From Leucobacter chinensis (lineage in GTDB: Bacteria; Actinomycetota; Actinomycetes; Actinomycetales; Microbacteriaceae), in the NCBI RefSeq assembly GCF_019049105.1, contig NZ_JAHQZR010000003.1, forward strand, positions 62,001 to 126,000: a DNA stretch of 64,000 bases, given 5' to 3'. Below the pieces are notes generated by a model. That model was not told where the DNA came from and did not search any database. It was given only the letters and a program-made list of their open reading frames with translations. The number at the start of each line of letters is the position of its first letter. The stretch's first letter is position 1. Positions 35,258 to 44,060 of this stretch are shown piece after piece. The translations under genes and the position numbers were made by a program.

Positions 35258-36310
35258 ATGCCAAGTGTTCCAAGCGTTACACCCTCCATGACCAACATCG
35301 AATTCGGCCTAGACACGTTCGGCGGCGTCACGATCGACGCGCAAGGGAAGCCGGTTGCGCACCCACGGGTGATCCGCGATCTGGTGAGTGATGCGGTGAC
35401 CGCCGACGAGCTCGGCCTCGACTTCTTCGCGGTGGGCGAGCATCACCGACCCGACTACGCGGTGTCGAGCCCCGAGATGGTACTCGCCGCGATCGCGGGG
35501 CAGACCGAGCGCATCAGGCTCGGGTCAGCGGTCACGGTGCTGAGTTCTGACGACCCGGTGCGCGTGTACGAGCGGTTTGCGACGCTCGACGCCGTGTCGA
35601 AGGGGCGGGCCGAGATCGTTGCGGGGCGCGGGTCGTTCATCGAGTCGTTTCCGCTGTTTGGGTACGACCTGCAAGACTACGAGGTGCTCTTCGAAGAGAA
35701 GCTCGAGCTACTCGCGGCGCTCTTAAAAGAGGAGCCGGTCACGTGGTCGGGCACGACTCGGGCGGGGCTCACCGAGCAGCGCGTGTTCCCGACGACCGAG
35801 GGCGGCATCAAGACCTGGGTGGGCGTTGGCGGCAGCCCTGAGTCGGTCGTGCGCACCGCGCGGCACGGGTTCGGCCTGTTTCTCGCGATCATCGGTGGGC
35901 CGGCGGCACGCTTCGCCCCCTACATCGACCTCTTTGAGCGCTCACAAGACGAGCTCGGCACCCCGCGCAAACCCGTCGCCGTGCATTCGCCGGGCCTCAT
36001 CGCCGAGACCGACGAGGCCGCACGCGAGATCGTCAGGCCCGGGTGGATCAAGATGCGCCAGCAAATGGGTCGCGAACGCGGCTGGCCCCCGCCACAAGTT
36101 GGCGACTTCGAGCGCGAGATCGAGCAGGGTGCGCTGTATGTCGGGTCTCCAGAGACCGTCGCGAAAAAGATCGCCGAGACGTTGAAGACGCTGCGCGTTG
36201 ACCGGTTTGATTTGAAGTATGACCAGCCGGTTCCGCACGAGGCGCAACAGCGCACCGTTGAACTGTACGGCGAGAAAGTTGTGCCGATGGTGAAAGATAT
36301 GTTGGCGTAA
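35258..36310 (+). CDS. LLM-class flavin-dependent oxidoreductase
   Basis: The protein has 350 residues with the bacterial-luciferase-like TIM barrel: FFAVGEHHRPDYAVSSPEM near the N-terminus, RIRLGSAVTVLSSDDPVRV (about 90-108), a GRAEIVAGRGSF loop and a C-terminal VAKKIAETLKTL. It binds FMN and reduces or oxygenates an unknown substrate. GAAGGA precedes ATG 35258; an ATG at 35288 is an alternative start. It is followed by a strong terminator and is unrelated by strand to the ABC importer. Confidence 0.85.
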   Translation: MPSVPSVTPSMTNIEFGLDTFGGVTIDAQGKPVAHPRVIRDLVSDAVTADELGLDFFAVGEHHRPDYAVSSPEMVLAAIAGQTERIRLGSAVTVLSSDDPVRVYERFATLDAVSKGRAEIVAGRGSFIESFPLFGYDLQDYEVLFEEKLELLAALLKEEPVTWSGTTRAGLTEQRVFPTTEGGIKTWVGVGGSPESVVRTARHGFGLFLAIIGGPAARFAPYIDLFERSQDELGTPRKPVAVHSPGLIAETDEAAREIVRPGWIKMRQQMGRERGWPPPQVGDFEREIEQGALYVGSPETVAKKIAETLKTLRVDRFDLKYDQPVPHEAQQRTVELYGEKVVPMVKDMLA

Positions 36311-36329
36311 GCGATTCAGCAACGATCAG

Positions 36330-36366
36330 CAAAGGGCCCTTGCCCCCCCGGGCGGCAAGGGCCCTT
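36330..36366. terminator. Bidirectional terminator between convergent genes
   Basis: AAAGGGCCCTTGCC (36330-36343) is perfectly complementary to GGCAAGGGCCCTTT (36353-36366) with a 9-base loop. It separates the oxidoreductase from the convergent substrate-binding protein gene, and the stem ends supply short A/T tracts on both strands. Confidence 0.9.
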
Positions 36367-36376
36367 TGCGCCGAAA

Positions 36377-37294
36377 TTACAGCCCGTTCTTCGCTCGCCA
36401 AGCCTCAGCGATCTTGGCAATATCATCGCCCTGCGATACTTGGCCGTTCATCTCAAGCAGCGCTTCCATCGTCAACGCATCAGACACCTGGTCAAGCACC
36501 TCGCGCACCTCTGGACTCGCTTTACTCTCTCGAATGATCGGCAAAATATTTGCTGGCAAGAACAGCCCCTGATCATCAGTGAGTGACACAAAGTCTTTTT
36601 CAGTGATGACAGGGTCGCTCGAAAACATCATGCCAACTTCAGCCTGGCCGCCCTCAAGGGCCGCAAGCGTGAGCGGGCCGCCCGCGTCGAAGACCTGGAA
36701 CTTCTTGAAGGTCAAACCGTAGAGATCTTCAAGGCCGGGCACACCGATGTACCGGCTTTTCCATTCAGCGGGGCCTGCGAGCGTGAGTTCGCCGGCGACC
36801 GGCTTGAGGTCTGACATCGTTTCAAGGCCGTGCTCCTGCGCGAGTGACTTGTTCACGACAAGAACATCTTTGTTCTCAGCCTCTGACTCGGTAAGCGCGA
36901 TGGTCCCTTCGGGTAGTGCTTCAGCGAGCTTCTCGCGAATCACCTCTCGATCGGTTTCTGCAGTGTCTGGCACAAGTTCGGCCAGAAGGTACCCGTTATA
37001 TTCAGGCAAGAGATCAATCGACCCGTCTTTGAGCGCCTCAATGTACACCTCCCGGCTACCAATGTTGAGTTTCTCTTCAACCTCAACCCCTGCCTCACGC
37101 AACGACTGAGCATAAATCGTAGCGACGAGCTGGCTTTCAGCGAAGTCAGCTGAACCCACGATAATCTGTTCGCTCTTCGAGCCATCGCTCCCTTGCTCTG
37201 ACTCTTGCGACATGGGGTCGCCCGATGAGCATGCGCTGAGCATCAGTGCAAGCCCCGCGGCAGCCGCAATTGAAGCGGGCATTATCTTTTTCAT
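36377..37294 (-). CDS. Quaternary-amine ABC importer, substrate-binding lipoprotein (OpuC/ProX type)
   Basis: The protein has 305 residues from ATG 37294. It has a lipoprotein signal with lipobox LSAC (about 18-21), then a periplasmic-binding-protein fold starting IIVGSADFAESQLVATIYAQ, as in OpuCC/ProX proteins. LLPEYNGYL and DPVITEKDFVSLTDDQG are typical of the family. It captures an osmolyte-like ligand outside the membrane. The gene is last in an ATPase-permease-permease-binding protein operon. Confidence 0.88.
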   Translation of the reverse strand: MKKIMPASIAAAAGLALMLSACSSGDPMSQESEQGSDGSKSEQIIVGSADFAESQLVATIYAQSLREAGVEVEEKLNIGSREVYIEALKDGSIDLLPEYNGYLLAELVPDTAETDREVIREKLAEALPEGTIALTESEAENKDVLVVNKSLAQEHGLETMSDLKPVAGELTLAGPAEWKSRYIGVPGLEDLYGLTFKKFQVFDAGGPLTLAALEGGQAEVGMMFSSDPVITEKDFVSLTDDQGLFLPANILPIIRESKASPEVREVLDQVSDALTMEALLEMNGQVSQGDDIAKIAEAWRAKNGL

Positions 37295-37307
37295 AGTGTT
37301 CCCTTCG

Positions 37308-38036
37308 TTAAACATTGATGAGTGTCGTCGTTGACTGCATTGCACGAGCACGAGGTGCAACTTTGCGGCGGGTAAGCCCGGGCGAGATGAACCGGCTGCT
37401 CGCAAATGCAAAGCCCAGTTCAAGGGCAACGGCGAGTAGCGCGATGATGAGTGACCCACCCGCCATCTCGGCGTAATCGTTTGCGGCACGGCCATCGATG
37501 ATGAAACGGCCAAGGCCATCAAGCGAAACATACGCGGCAACAACCGCCGTCGAAACGACCTGAAGCGTGGCTCCACGAACCCCTGACAGTGTGAGTGGGA
37601 GGGCACATGGCAACTCGACTTTCCAAATAATTTGCCTATCCGAAAGCCCCATGCCCCTCGCCGCATCGATCACCGACCGGTCAATGGCTTGAATGCCGCT
37701 TACCACGCCACCGAGAATCGGTGGCACAGCGAGCAAGATAAGCACAATGAGTGTTGGAATAACAAAGGCGAGCGAGTTTCCAATCTTGGGCGCAATGATG
37801 AGCACAAGCAGAATCAGCAGGCCGAGAGTGGGCAACGCTCTCATCGCATTTGCCGACCCCATGATGAGGCTCTCGCCCTTTCCTGTGTGCCCGATGTACA
37901 CGCCAAGCGGCACCGCGATGAGTAACGCGAGAGCCAGCGCAGCGACTGAATACATCAGGTGCATCATGGTTTGAAACGGGATCGACCCATCACCGCTCCA
38001 GTTCGCGGGGTCAATAATCCATTCGAGAATGTTCAT
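37308..38036 (-). CDS. Quaternary-amine ABC importer permease 2
   Basis: The protein has 242 residues from ATG 38036, with about six membrane helices and the permease loop DAARGMGLSDRQIIWKVELP that contacts the ATPase. It overlaps the stop of the other permease by 1 base (TGATG). It is 13 bases before the binding-protein gene. Confidence 0.88.
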   Translation of the reverse strand: MNILEWIIDPANWSGDGSIPFQTMMHLMYSVAALALALLIAVPLGVYIGHTGKGESLIMGSANAMRALPTLGLLILLVLIIAPKIGNSLAFVIPTLIVLILLAVPPILGGVVSGIQAIDRSVIDAARGMGLSDRQIIWKVELPCALPLTLSGVRGATLQVVSTAVVAAYVSLDGLGRFIIDGRAANDYAEMAGGSLIIALLAVALELGFAFASSRFISPGLTRRKVAPRARAMQSTTTLINV

Positions 38037-38683
38037 CACAACGCCCCTTTCTGGCTCCACGGAGTAACGACACGGCCGAGCAGAACAAGGCATCTGTCAA
38101 GCACGAGTGCGAGAACGACGCAAACAAGAAGCCCGACGATAATGGGCACAAACAAGCGGCGCGTGAACCCCAGGGTAAACAGTGTGCCCAATTGCGTGAT
38201 GCCAATCACCGCGGCCATCGTGACAATCGAAATGTTTGAAACGACCACAACTCGAAGCCCCGAGAGAATCGCCGGAACGGCGATCGGGAGTTCGACCTTA
38301 AAAAACGCCTGCGCTTTCGAAAGCCCCATGCCATCGGCTGCCATCACTACGTCAGACGATACTGATGCGAGACCATCAGCAATCACCCGAACCAGCAGAG
38401 CGATGGTGTAGATCGTCAGAGCAACGATGATGTTCATGGGGTCCAGAATTTTCGTTCCCAGAACCTTTGGCAACAGAATAAACAGAGCAAGCGAGGGGAT
38501 CGTGTAGAAAAGGCTCGTCGTGCCGACCACCCACGTGTAAAGCTTGCTATTTCGATAGGCCACGTATCCCAGTGGAATTGAAATCGCGAGCCCCAGGAGC
38601 GTTGGCAGCAACGTAAGCCAAAGGTGAGCAAGCGTGAGTTCACCGATCAGCCCTGCGTTATCAACCACCCAGTCAAATCGCAT
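38036..38683 (-). CDS. Quaternary-amine ABC importer permease 1
   Basis: The protein has 215 residues with five or six helices and the coupling loop AADGMGLSKAQAFFKVELP. It is homologous to its neighbour permease, as in OpuCB/OpuCD pairs. The ATG follows the ATPase stop by 2 bases. Confidence 0.88.
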   Translation of the reverse strand: MRFDWVVDNAGLIGELTLAHLWLTLLPTLLGLAISIPLGYVAYRNSKLYTWVVGTTSLFYTIPSLALFILLPKVLGTKILDPMNIIVALTIYTIALLVRVIADGLASVSSDVVMAADGMGLSKAQAFFKVELPIAVPAILSGLRVVVVSNISIVTMAAVIGITQLGTLFTLGFTRRLFVPIIVGLLVCVVLALVLDRCLVLLGRVVTPWSQKGAL

Positions 38684-38685
38684 GA

Positions 38686-39759
38686 TCAGTGACCCCGCGA
38701 TTCACTCATCTGAATGATGTCGGCTACTGCCACGGCACCGCGCAACGCACCGAATTCATCAACGACAATTGCTTCATGGTTTGGGCTCGCGAGCGCAGCA
38801 TCAAGCGCACGTCGCAGATTCGCTTCTCTCAGGTTCACCGCGCTCGACCAATGCACGTCGTGAATCTCAACCGGGCCTTGTTGACGAGCCGCGTTCACCC
38901 AGCCAACGACATCGCCGTTGGCATTGCTGACAACGACCCAGCCCGCTCTCACCCGCAAGGCCTCACCGATTCGCACGCTCTCAACCGCCCGTACCCGAGC
39001 ACTGTCGAGGCTTGCGAAACTGAGCGCGTGATAGCCACGAGATTCACCCAGAAAGTCAGCGACGAACTCATTCGCGGGTTGCGCCAGGAGCTCTTCTGGC
39101 GAACCAATCTGAGCAAGATTGCCACCTTCACGCAAGACGACAATCTGGTCACCAAGTCTGAGCGCTTCGTCGATATCGTGAGTCACCATCACAATGGTTT
39201 TTGCCATTTCAGCCTGGATGCGCAAAAACTCGTCTTGGAGTTGTTTGCGCACAACCGGGTCGACCGCGCTAAACGGCTCGTCCATCAGCATGTACGGTGG
39301 GTCGGCGGCGAGCGCCCGCGCGACGCCTACCCGCTGTTGCTGCCCGCCTGAAAGCTGCCAGGGGTAACGATCGGCATAGCTCGCATCAAGCCCGACCAGT
39401 GTCAGAAGCTCAAGCGCCCGTGCACGCGCAGCACTTTTTTCAACTTTCTTAAGCAGTGGCACCGTGCACACGTTATCGATGATCGTGCGGTGCGGAAATA
39501 AGCCAGCATTTTGAATGACGTAACCAATGTTGCGCCGCATGCTGATCGTGTCGACCTGAGAGGTCGCGGTGCCACCGAGGCGGATCGTTCCAGAGGTCTC
39601 GGTGATCAGTCGATTGATCATGCGCAACGTTGTCGTTTTGCCACAGCCAGACGGGCCGACAAGCACCGTGATTTTGCCGGTTGGAGCCGTGAACGAGAGG
39701 TTTGACACCGCGGTGTGACCGTTATCGTACGTCTTCACGACATTCTCAAACTCAATCAT
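38686..39759 (-). CDS. Quaternary-amine ABC importer ATPase with C-terminal CBS-like region
   Basis: The protein has 357 residues: Walker A LVGPSGCGKTTTLRM (about 33-47), signature LSGGQQQRVGVARAL (about 135-149), Walker B YMLMDEPFSAVDP (about 155-167) and switch His in MVTHDIDEALRLGD. Residues about 250-357 resemble a CBS pair that senses ionic strength in OpuA/OpuC; the ligand is not known here. It is the first gene of the importer operon and divergent from the lyase. Confidence 0.9.
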   Translation of the reverse strand: MIEFENVVKTYDNGHTAVSNLSFTAPTGKITVLVGPSGCGKTTTLRMINRLITETSGTIRLGGTATSQVDTISMRRNIGYVIQNAGLFPHRTIIDNVCTVPLLKKVEKSAARARALELLTLVGLDASYADRYPWQLSGGQQQRVGVARALAADPPYMLMDEPFSAVDPVVRKQLQDEFLRIQAEMAKTIVMVTHDIDEALRLGDQIVVLREGGNLAQIGSPEELLAQPANEFVADFLGESRGYHALSFASLDSARVRAVESVRIGEALRVRAGWVVVSNANGDVVGWVNAARQQGPVEIHDVHWSSAVNLREANLRRALDAALASPNHEAIVVDEFGALRGAVAVADIIQMSESRGH

Positions 39760-39817
39760 TATCGCCCCGTCGTAGGCGAACCACTTCTCGATTCATCTGC
39801 ACTCCCTTGTCGCAATA

Positions 39818-39857
39818 ATTTCATGTATTGAAATTAAGTAGTTTCATGTAGTGTAAT
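39818..39857. promoter_or_regulatory. Twin IclR-type operator in the importer/lyase divergent region
   Basis: ATTTCATGTATTGAAAT (39818-39834) is a perfect 6+5+6 dyad. A second copy, GTTTCATGTAGTGTAAT (39841-39857), matches it at 14 of 17 positions, 23 bases later. The adjacent IclR-family gene makes these its natural targets. Being between the importer (minus) and lyase (plus), they would control both. Confidence 0.6.
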
Positions 39858-39900
39858 ACCTATTCAAGCCTCGCGCAACGAAACTTCAAGGAGTAACGCA

Positions 39901-41349
39901 GTGACACCGTACGCGTTCGACACGCCCCTCACCCTCGACATCCTGCAGGGCATCGCCACTCAAACCATCGCAACAAGCCTCTCAGTAGAAGCCAAAGAAC
40001 GCGTCGTCAAGTCGAGCGAAGCAGCACGAGTCATCTCAGAGCGTCAGGCCGTCTACGGCCGATCCACTGGAGTGGGCGCCAACCGTCTCACCACCGCCGC
40101 GCTCGATCCCGACGCACACGGTTTGAACCTCATCCGCAGCCACGCCTGCGACACTGGCGAGGCAGCCTCACCAGAGGTCGTGCGCGCAACACTCGCAATT
40201 CGCCTCAGCCAACTCGTTCAGGGCGGTTCAGGCATTGACCCCGAGGTCGCCGAAGCCCTCAGCGCAATGCTCGAGGCCGACGCCCTACCCGAGCTTCGCA
40301 TGCTCGGGTCTATCGGAACCGGAGATCTTCCCGCCCTCGCGGGCATCGCCCTCGCGCTCGTGGGCGAACGCCCAACCACTCGACCATTTGCGGCACTCGA
40401 ACGGTTCGGCGCTAATAGCGCGCTCCCCTTCATCAGCTCTAGCGCATTCACCCTTTCGTTGAGTGCCTCAGCGGTTCACAGACTCACTACAGCGATCAAA
40501 GCGCAACAGGTTATTTTTACCCTGAGTGCTATCGCGGCTGCAGCGAATCACGAAGCGTTTTCTTCTACAGTGGCCCGAACAACGGGGCTACCGAGCGCCG
40601 AGGTTGTTGCTCAACAGCTCCGAGCACTCACTGGCACCGCCTCGTGGAGCGCAGCACGCATTCAAGACCCCTACGCGTTTCGGGGATACTTGCAGTCAAT
40701 GGGCGTGCTGCAACAGGCACTCGTGCGACTCAGCGCCCATATTGAAACCTTGATCAACACCGCGCAAGAGAACCCCTTGTTTGCCGTTGAAGAGGGCGCC
40801 GCCTACCATCATGGCTCCTTCTACCAGGCGGGCCTCGCACACGAGCTGGATGCAGCCGCGATCGCGCTCGCCCAGACCGCACCGCTCCTTACGTCGCGAC
40901 TGCGCTTTCTGAACGATGACGCTTTCTCAGGGCTTCCCCGTTTTCTTGCCCCACTCGAGGGCGGGACCTCAGGAACCATGATGGTTGAGTACCTCGCGGC
41001 GAGCGCTATGGGTGACCTTGTACAAGCAGCAAGCCCCAGCGCCATTCAATCAACGACGCTCTCATGTGGTGTTGAAGATGACGCAACCTTTGCGAGTACC
41101 GGAATTCGCAAACTCACCACCGCGATAGAGTCGTTTGAGGTCATGCTCGCGTGCGAACTCGTCATGGCAGTGCGAGCCCTGCGGCTCAGCCAACCAGAGC
41201 GGTTCGAACTCTCTAAGCCCCTTGCTCGGGCCATGCAGCTATGCGAAGCACTGCCGGCAGAGATGCACGACCGTGACCTTCGTAACGACATATCTCTCGC
41301 AAAACAACTGCTCCCCTCGCTCTCGGCTATCCTTGGCACAGAGTCTTGA
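39901..41349 (+). CDS. Histidine/aromatic ammonia-lyase-family protein lacking the MIO triad (ergothionase-like)
   Basis: The protein has 482 residues from a GTG with GGAG 8 bases upstream. Family signatures are clear: VYGRSTGVGAN (Tyr52 region, YGxxTGxG), QDPYAFRG (QDPYSLR counterpart), QENPLF and LEGGTSGTMMVEYLAASAMG. Where canonical lyases have GSxGASGDLxPLAH, this one reads GSIGTGDLPALAG (136-148), so the Ala-Ser-Gly triad that cyclises into MIO is absent. Ergothionase (trimethylamine elimination from ergothioneine) is a known member working without MIO chemistry. With a quaternary-amine importer divergent to it, a betaine substrate is likely. No thiourocanate hydratase gene is nearby. 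Confidence 0.8.
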   Translation: MTPYAFDTPLTLDILQGIATQTIATSLSVEAKERVVKSSEAARVISERQAVYGRSTGVGANRLTTAALDPDAHGLNLIRSHACDTGEAASPEVVRATLAIRLSQLVQGGSGIDPEVAEALSAMLEADALPELRMLGSIGTGDLPALAGIALALVGERPTTRPFAALERFGANSALPFISSSAFTLSLSASAVHRLTTAIKAQQVIFTLSAIAAAANHEAFSSTVARTTGLPSAEVVAQQLRALTGTASWSAARIQDPYAFRGYLQSMGVLQQALVRLSAHIETLINTAQENPLFAVEEGAAYHHGSFYQAGLAHELDAAAIALAQTAPLLTSRLRFLNDDAFSGLPRFLAPLEGGTSGTMMVEYLAASAMGDLVQAASPSAIQSTTLSCGVEDDATFASTGIRKLTTAIESFEVMLACELVMAVRALRLSQPERFELSKPLARAMQLCEALPAEMHDRDLRNDISLAKQLLPSLSAILGTES

Positions 41350-41389
41350 GCACCAAGCCCGAACCGCCTATCCGCGCAGGAGCGTGAAC

Positions 41390-42094
41390 ATGAACACCGA
41401 AAACCACGGTGTGGCCGAGCCCACTGACGCAGAACAGAATCTAGGCCCTCGCGCGGTTCACCGGGCGCTAGAGGTGCTCACCGTGGTGATCGAGCAGGGC
41501 CCACTCTCACTTCTTGAAATCGCGACAGCCTGCGGCCTTCCTTCGAGCACCGCTATGAGAAGTCTGCGGGCACTCGAGCACTGGGACTATGTCTTCAGGC
41601 TCGACGACAACAGTTACGTTGCTGGGGCAAGATTTGTCTCTTCACAAATTCAAGTTGAAGCTCCTGATGCCGGTGACCTCGTCGAGAAGGCTTCGCCCAT
41701 CTTGCAAAGCCTTGCAGAGCTGACAGGTGAATCAAGCTATCTTGCGATCCCAGGCCCCGCTGGAACCTGCGTCTATCTTCGTGAGGTTCAGAGCAATCAG
41801 GCCGTACGGTTTGTCGGTTTTGATGGATGGACCGGTAAGGCCGTTGCTCGGGCAAACTCTGCCGTTGGTGACGCACTCGACGGGCTCACACCCCAACAGG
41901 GATACGTCACAAAAGAGGCAGCGCTCACTCCAGAAGCCAATGTAATTGCGGCGCCTGTCACCGATCGCTCTGGTGCCATCGTCGCCTCGCTGAGCATCGC
42001 GGGGCCAAGTTTCAGGTTGACAGGGGCAGCCGCTAAAAAAGCCGGCGCTGCTGTGCGAGACTCCGCAAGGAGTCTTTCTGCGCTCCTAGCCTGA
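41390..42094 (+). CDS. IclR-family transcriptional regulator
   Basis: The protein has 234 residues from ATG 41390 (AGGAG upstream). Residues 20-85 are the winged HTH (SLLEIATACGLPSSTAMRSL) and 95-234 the ligand-binding domain with GESSYLAIPGPAGTCVYL and VIAAPVTDRSGAIVASLSIAG. It is 40 bases after the lyase gene. It most likely represses or activates the lyase and importer through the twin operator at 39818-39857. Confidence 0.92.
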   Translation: MNTENHGVAEPTDAEQNLGPRAVHRALEVLTVVIEQGPLSLLEIATACGLPSSTAMRSLRALEHWDYVFRLDDNSYVAGARFVSSQIQVEAPDAGDLVEKASPILQSLAELTGESSYLAIPGPAGTCVYLREVQSNQAVRFVGFDGWTGKAVARANSAVGDALDGLTPQQGYVTKEAALTPEANVIAAPVTDRSGAIVASLSIAGPSFRLTGAAAKKAGAAVRDSARSLSALLA

Positions 42095-42216
42095 CACTAA
42101 CTTTCTCGTGAGGTTATGAGTTCGACTTCAGAAATGGATCGCCAATCACTGGAGTCGACCCCTCGTGCATTATGGTGCCACTCCTAGGGGGCGCGAACGC
42201 TCGCAAGAACCAAAAA

Positions 42217-42253
42217 GGTGTTGGCGCGACCGCTCCCCGGCCACGCCAACACC
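42217..42253. terminator. Terminator between IclR and ThDP genes
   Basis: GGTGTTGGCG (42217-42226) pairs with CGCCAACACC (42244-42253). On the minus strand it is followed by TTTTT, so it ends the ThDP-enzyme transcript. Confidence 0.8.
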
Positions 42254-42262
42254 CCCTATGTT

Positions 42263-43921
42263 CTAGGCCGCGGCCCCGCCCGGGCGCGGCACGCGCACAT
42301 CAGGGTCGACCTTCACGTGCACGATCTTGACGCCTGGCGTTGCAAATGCTTCGGTGACGACCGCGTCGATGTCTTGCGAGCCGTCGAGGGTGAAGCCGGT
42401 GCCGCCGAACGCTTCGGCGTACTTCGCGAAGTCAGGGTTAACAAGCTTCGTGCCGCTCTGGCGGCCCGGGTAGTCACGCTCCTGGTGCACGCGGATGGTC
42501 CCGTACACACCGTTGTCTACCGCGAAGATGACGATATTCAGCCCCTCGGCAACCGCAGTGGCAACCTCTTGGCCGTTCATGAGAAAGCAGCCGTCGCCGG
42601 CAAACGAAACAACCTGGCGGTCTGGGTGTGCGAGCGCGGCACCGACCGCGGCAGGAATACCGAGTCCCATTGCGCCGTTCTTTGGTGCGACGAGCGAGGG
42701 ATAGGTGGTCGACGGCAGGTAGCGCTGCGGCCAGATCGCGTAGTTGCCGGCACCGTAGGTCACGATTGCGTCGTCAGCGATGACGCGCTTGATCGCGCCG
42801 AGCACGCGACCCAGGTCAGCAAAGCGACCCCCGTCAGCGTCGGGCGTCTGAAACGCCTCGAAGGTTGCGCGAATGCTCTTCAGCCGTTCGATCCGGGCTG
42901 GCGCGGGAGCATGATCCGCAACGGCATCGGCTAGGTGCGTCTCAAGCGCAACCGTGAAGGCGTCGGGCCGCGTAGTGAAGGCCGTATCGATACGACCGTA
43001 GTGCCCCTGGCGCTCCGGGTCGGCGGTCACGACGATTGTCGTCGCGTCGAGGCCGATCGTGTAGCCGTCGCTCAGCACGTCGGCGCGGCCGGTGCCGATG
43101 AAGAGCAGCAGGTCTGAGTCTGCGACGGTCGCGCTCAGCGCGTCGTCGCGACCGTACCCGAGCATGCCACCGTAGGCGGGGCTGCGCGAGTCGATGAGGT
43201 CGGCGGCGCGAAAATCGGTTGTGACGGGAACTGCGAGCTGCTCACCAATGCTGGCGATGGCTGCGGCAGCCTCGGGGCTCCACACCTCACCACCCAGCAC
43301 GATCGTCGGGCGCTCGGCTGCGCAAAGGGCCGAGACGAGCTCGTCGAAATCAGCAGCCGAGGGCAGCACGGGGCGCTCGGCCGGGGGCTGCTCGACAGCG
43401 AGCGGCACACGGTGCTTGAGCAGGTCTTCGGGCAGACCGATCACGACTGGGCCGGGCTTGCCCGACTCGGCGATCGCGATGGCGTTGCGCACGACCCGAG
43501 CGGCCTCTGCGGGGTTGTCGATCGTGAAGACGCGCTTCGCGGTTGAGCCGTACCAGCTCACGAGTGAGAAGTCTTGAAACGCCTCGCGCTCACGCTCACG
43601 GCTATCGACAAGCCCCACGAAGAGGAGCAGCGGGGTACCGTCTTGCCAGGCGTTATGCACCGCGATCGTCGCGTTTGAAGCGCCGGGGCCGCGGGTGACC
43701 ATCGCAACGCCGGCTTTACCGGTGAGGCGCGCCTCGCTCATCGCGGCCATGCCCGCGCCACCCTCTTGACGGCAAACCACGGTATGAATTGTCGAGTCGT
43801 AGAGTCCGTCAAGCACGTCGAGGTAGCTCTCGCCGGGCACGCAGTAAATGCGTTTCACACCCTCAGCCTCAAGTTGCTTGACGATGAGGTGGCCTGCGCT
43901 CAATTCTGCGTTTGCCTGCAT
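42263..43921 (-). CDS. Thiamine diphosphate-dependent enzyme (acetolactate synthase-like)
   Basis: The protein has 552 residues from ATG 43921 (GAAAGGAAA upstream). It has the three-domain ALS/pyruvate-oxidase layout: the catalytic Glu in YCVPGESYLDVL then CRQEGGAGMAAMS (about 50-57), a central Rossmann domain and the ThDP site GDGCFLMNGQE followed by N in VDNGVYGT. Substrate choice cannot be told, but it is not the biosynthetic AHAS because no small subunit is near. It is downstream of the MHS transporter gene on the same strand. Confidence 0.85.
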   Translation of the reverse strand: MQANAELSAGHLIVKQLEAEGVKRIYCVPGESYLDVLDGLYDSTIHTVVCRQEGGAGMAAMSEARLTGKAGVAMVTRGPGASNATIAVHNAWQDGTPLLLFVGLVDSREREREAFQDFSLVSWYGSTAKRVFTIDNPAEAARVVRNAIAIAESGKPGPVVIGLPEDLLKHRVPLAVEQPPAERPVLPSAADFDELVSALCAAERPTIVLGGEVWSPEAAAAIASIGEQLAVPVTTDFRAADLIDSRSPAYGGMLGYGRDDALSATVADSDLLLFIGTGRADVLSDGYTIGLDATTIVVTADPERQGHYGRIDTAFTTRPDAFTVALETHLADAVADHAPAPARIERLKSIRATFEAFQTPDADGGRFADLGRVLGAIKRVIADDAIVTYGAGNYAIWPQRYLPSTTYPSLVAPKNGAMGLGIPAAVGAALAHPDRQVVSFAGDGCFLMNGQEVATAVAEGLNIVIFAVDNGVYGTIRVHQERDYPGRQSGTKLVNPDFAKYAEAFGGTGFTLDGSQDIDAVVTEAFATPGVKIVHVKVDPDVRVPRPGGAAA

Positions 43922-43964
43922 GTGCGTTTCCTTTCGAATGAGGAGTGAGGGGTGAATCGTTGAG

Positions 43965-43993
43965 GCGGGTGCCCGAGTGGTTCGAGCACCCGC
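43965..43993. terminator. Hairpin between transporter and ThDP genes
   Basis: GCGGGTGC (43965-43972) pairs with GCACCCGC (43986-43993) around a 13-base loop, in the 139-base gap between the MHS transporter and the ThDP gene. There is no clear U-run, so it may attenuate rather than end transcription. Confidence 0.5.
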
Positions 43994-44060
43994 TTGTGAA
44001 GGGTACGAGGGTGGGCCAGCGGTTTCGTGGTCGTGAGCCGGCCACCCCCCGAGTCTGTTG

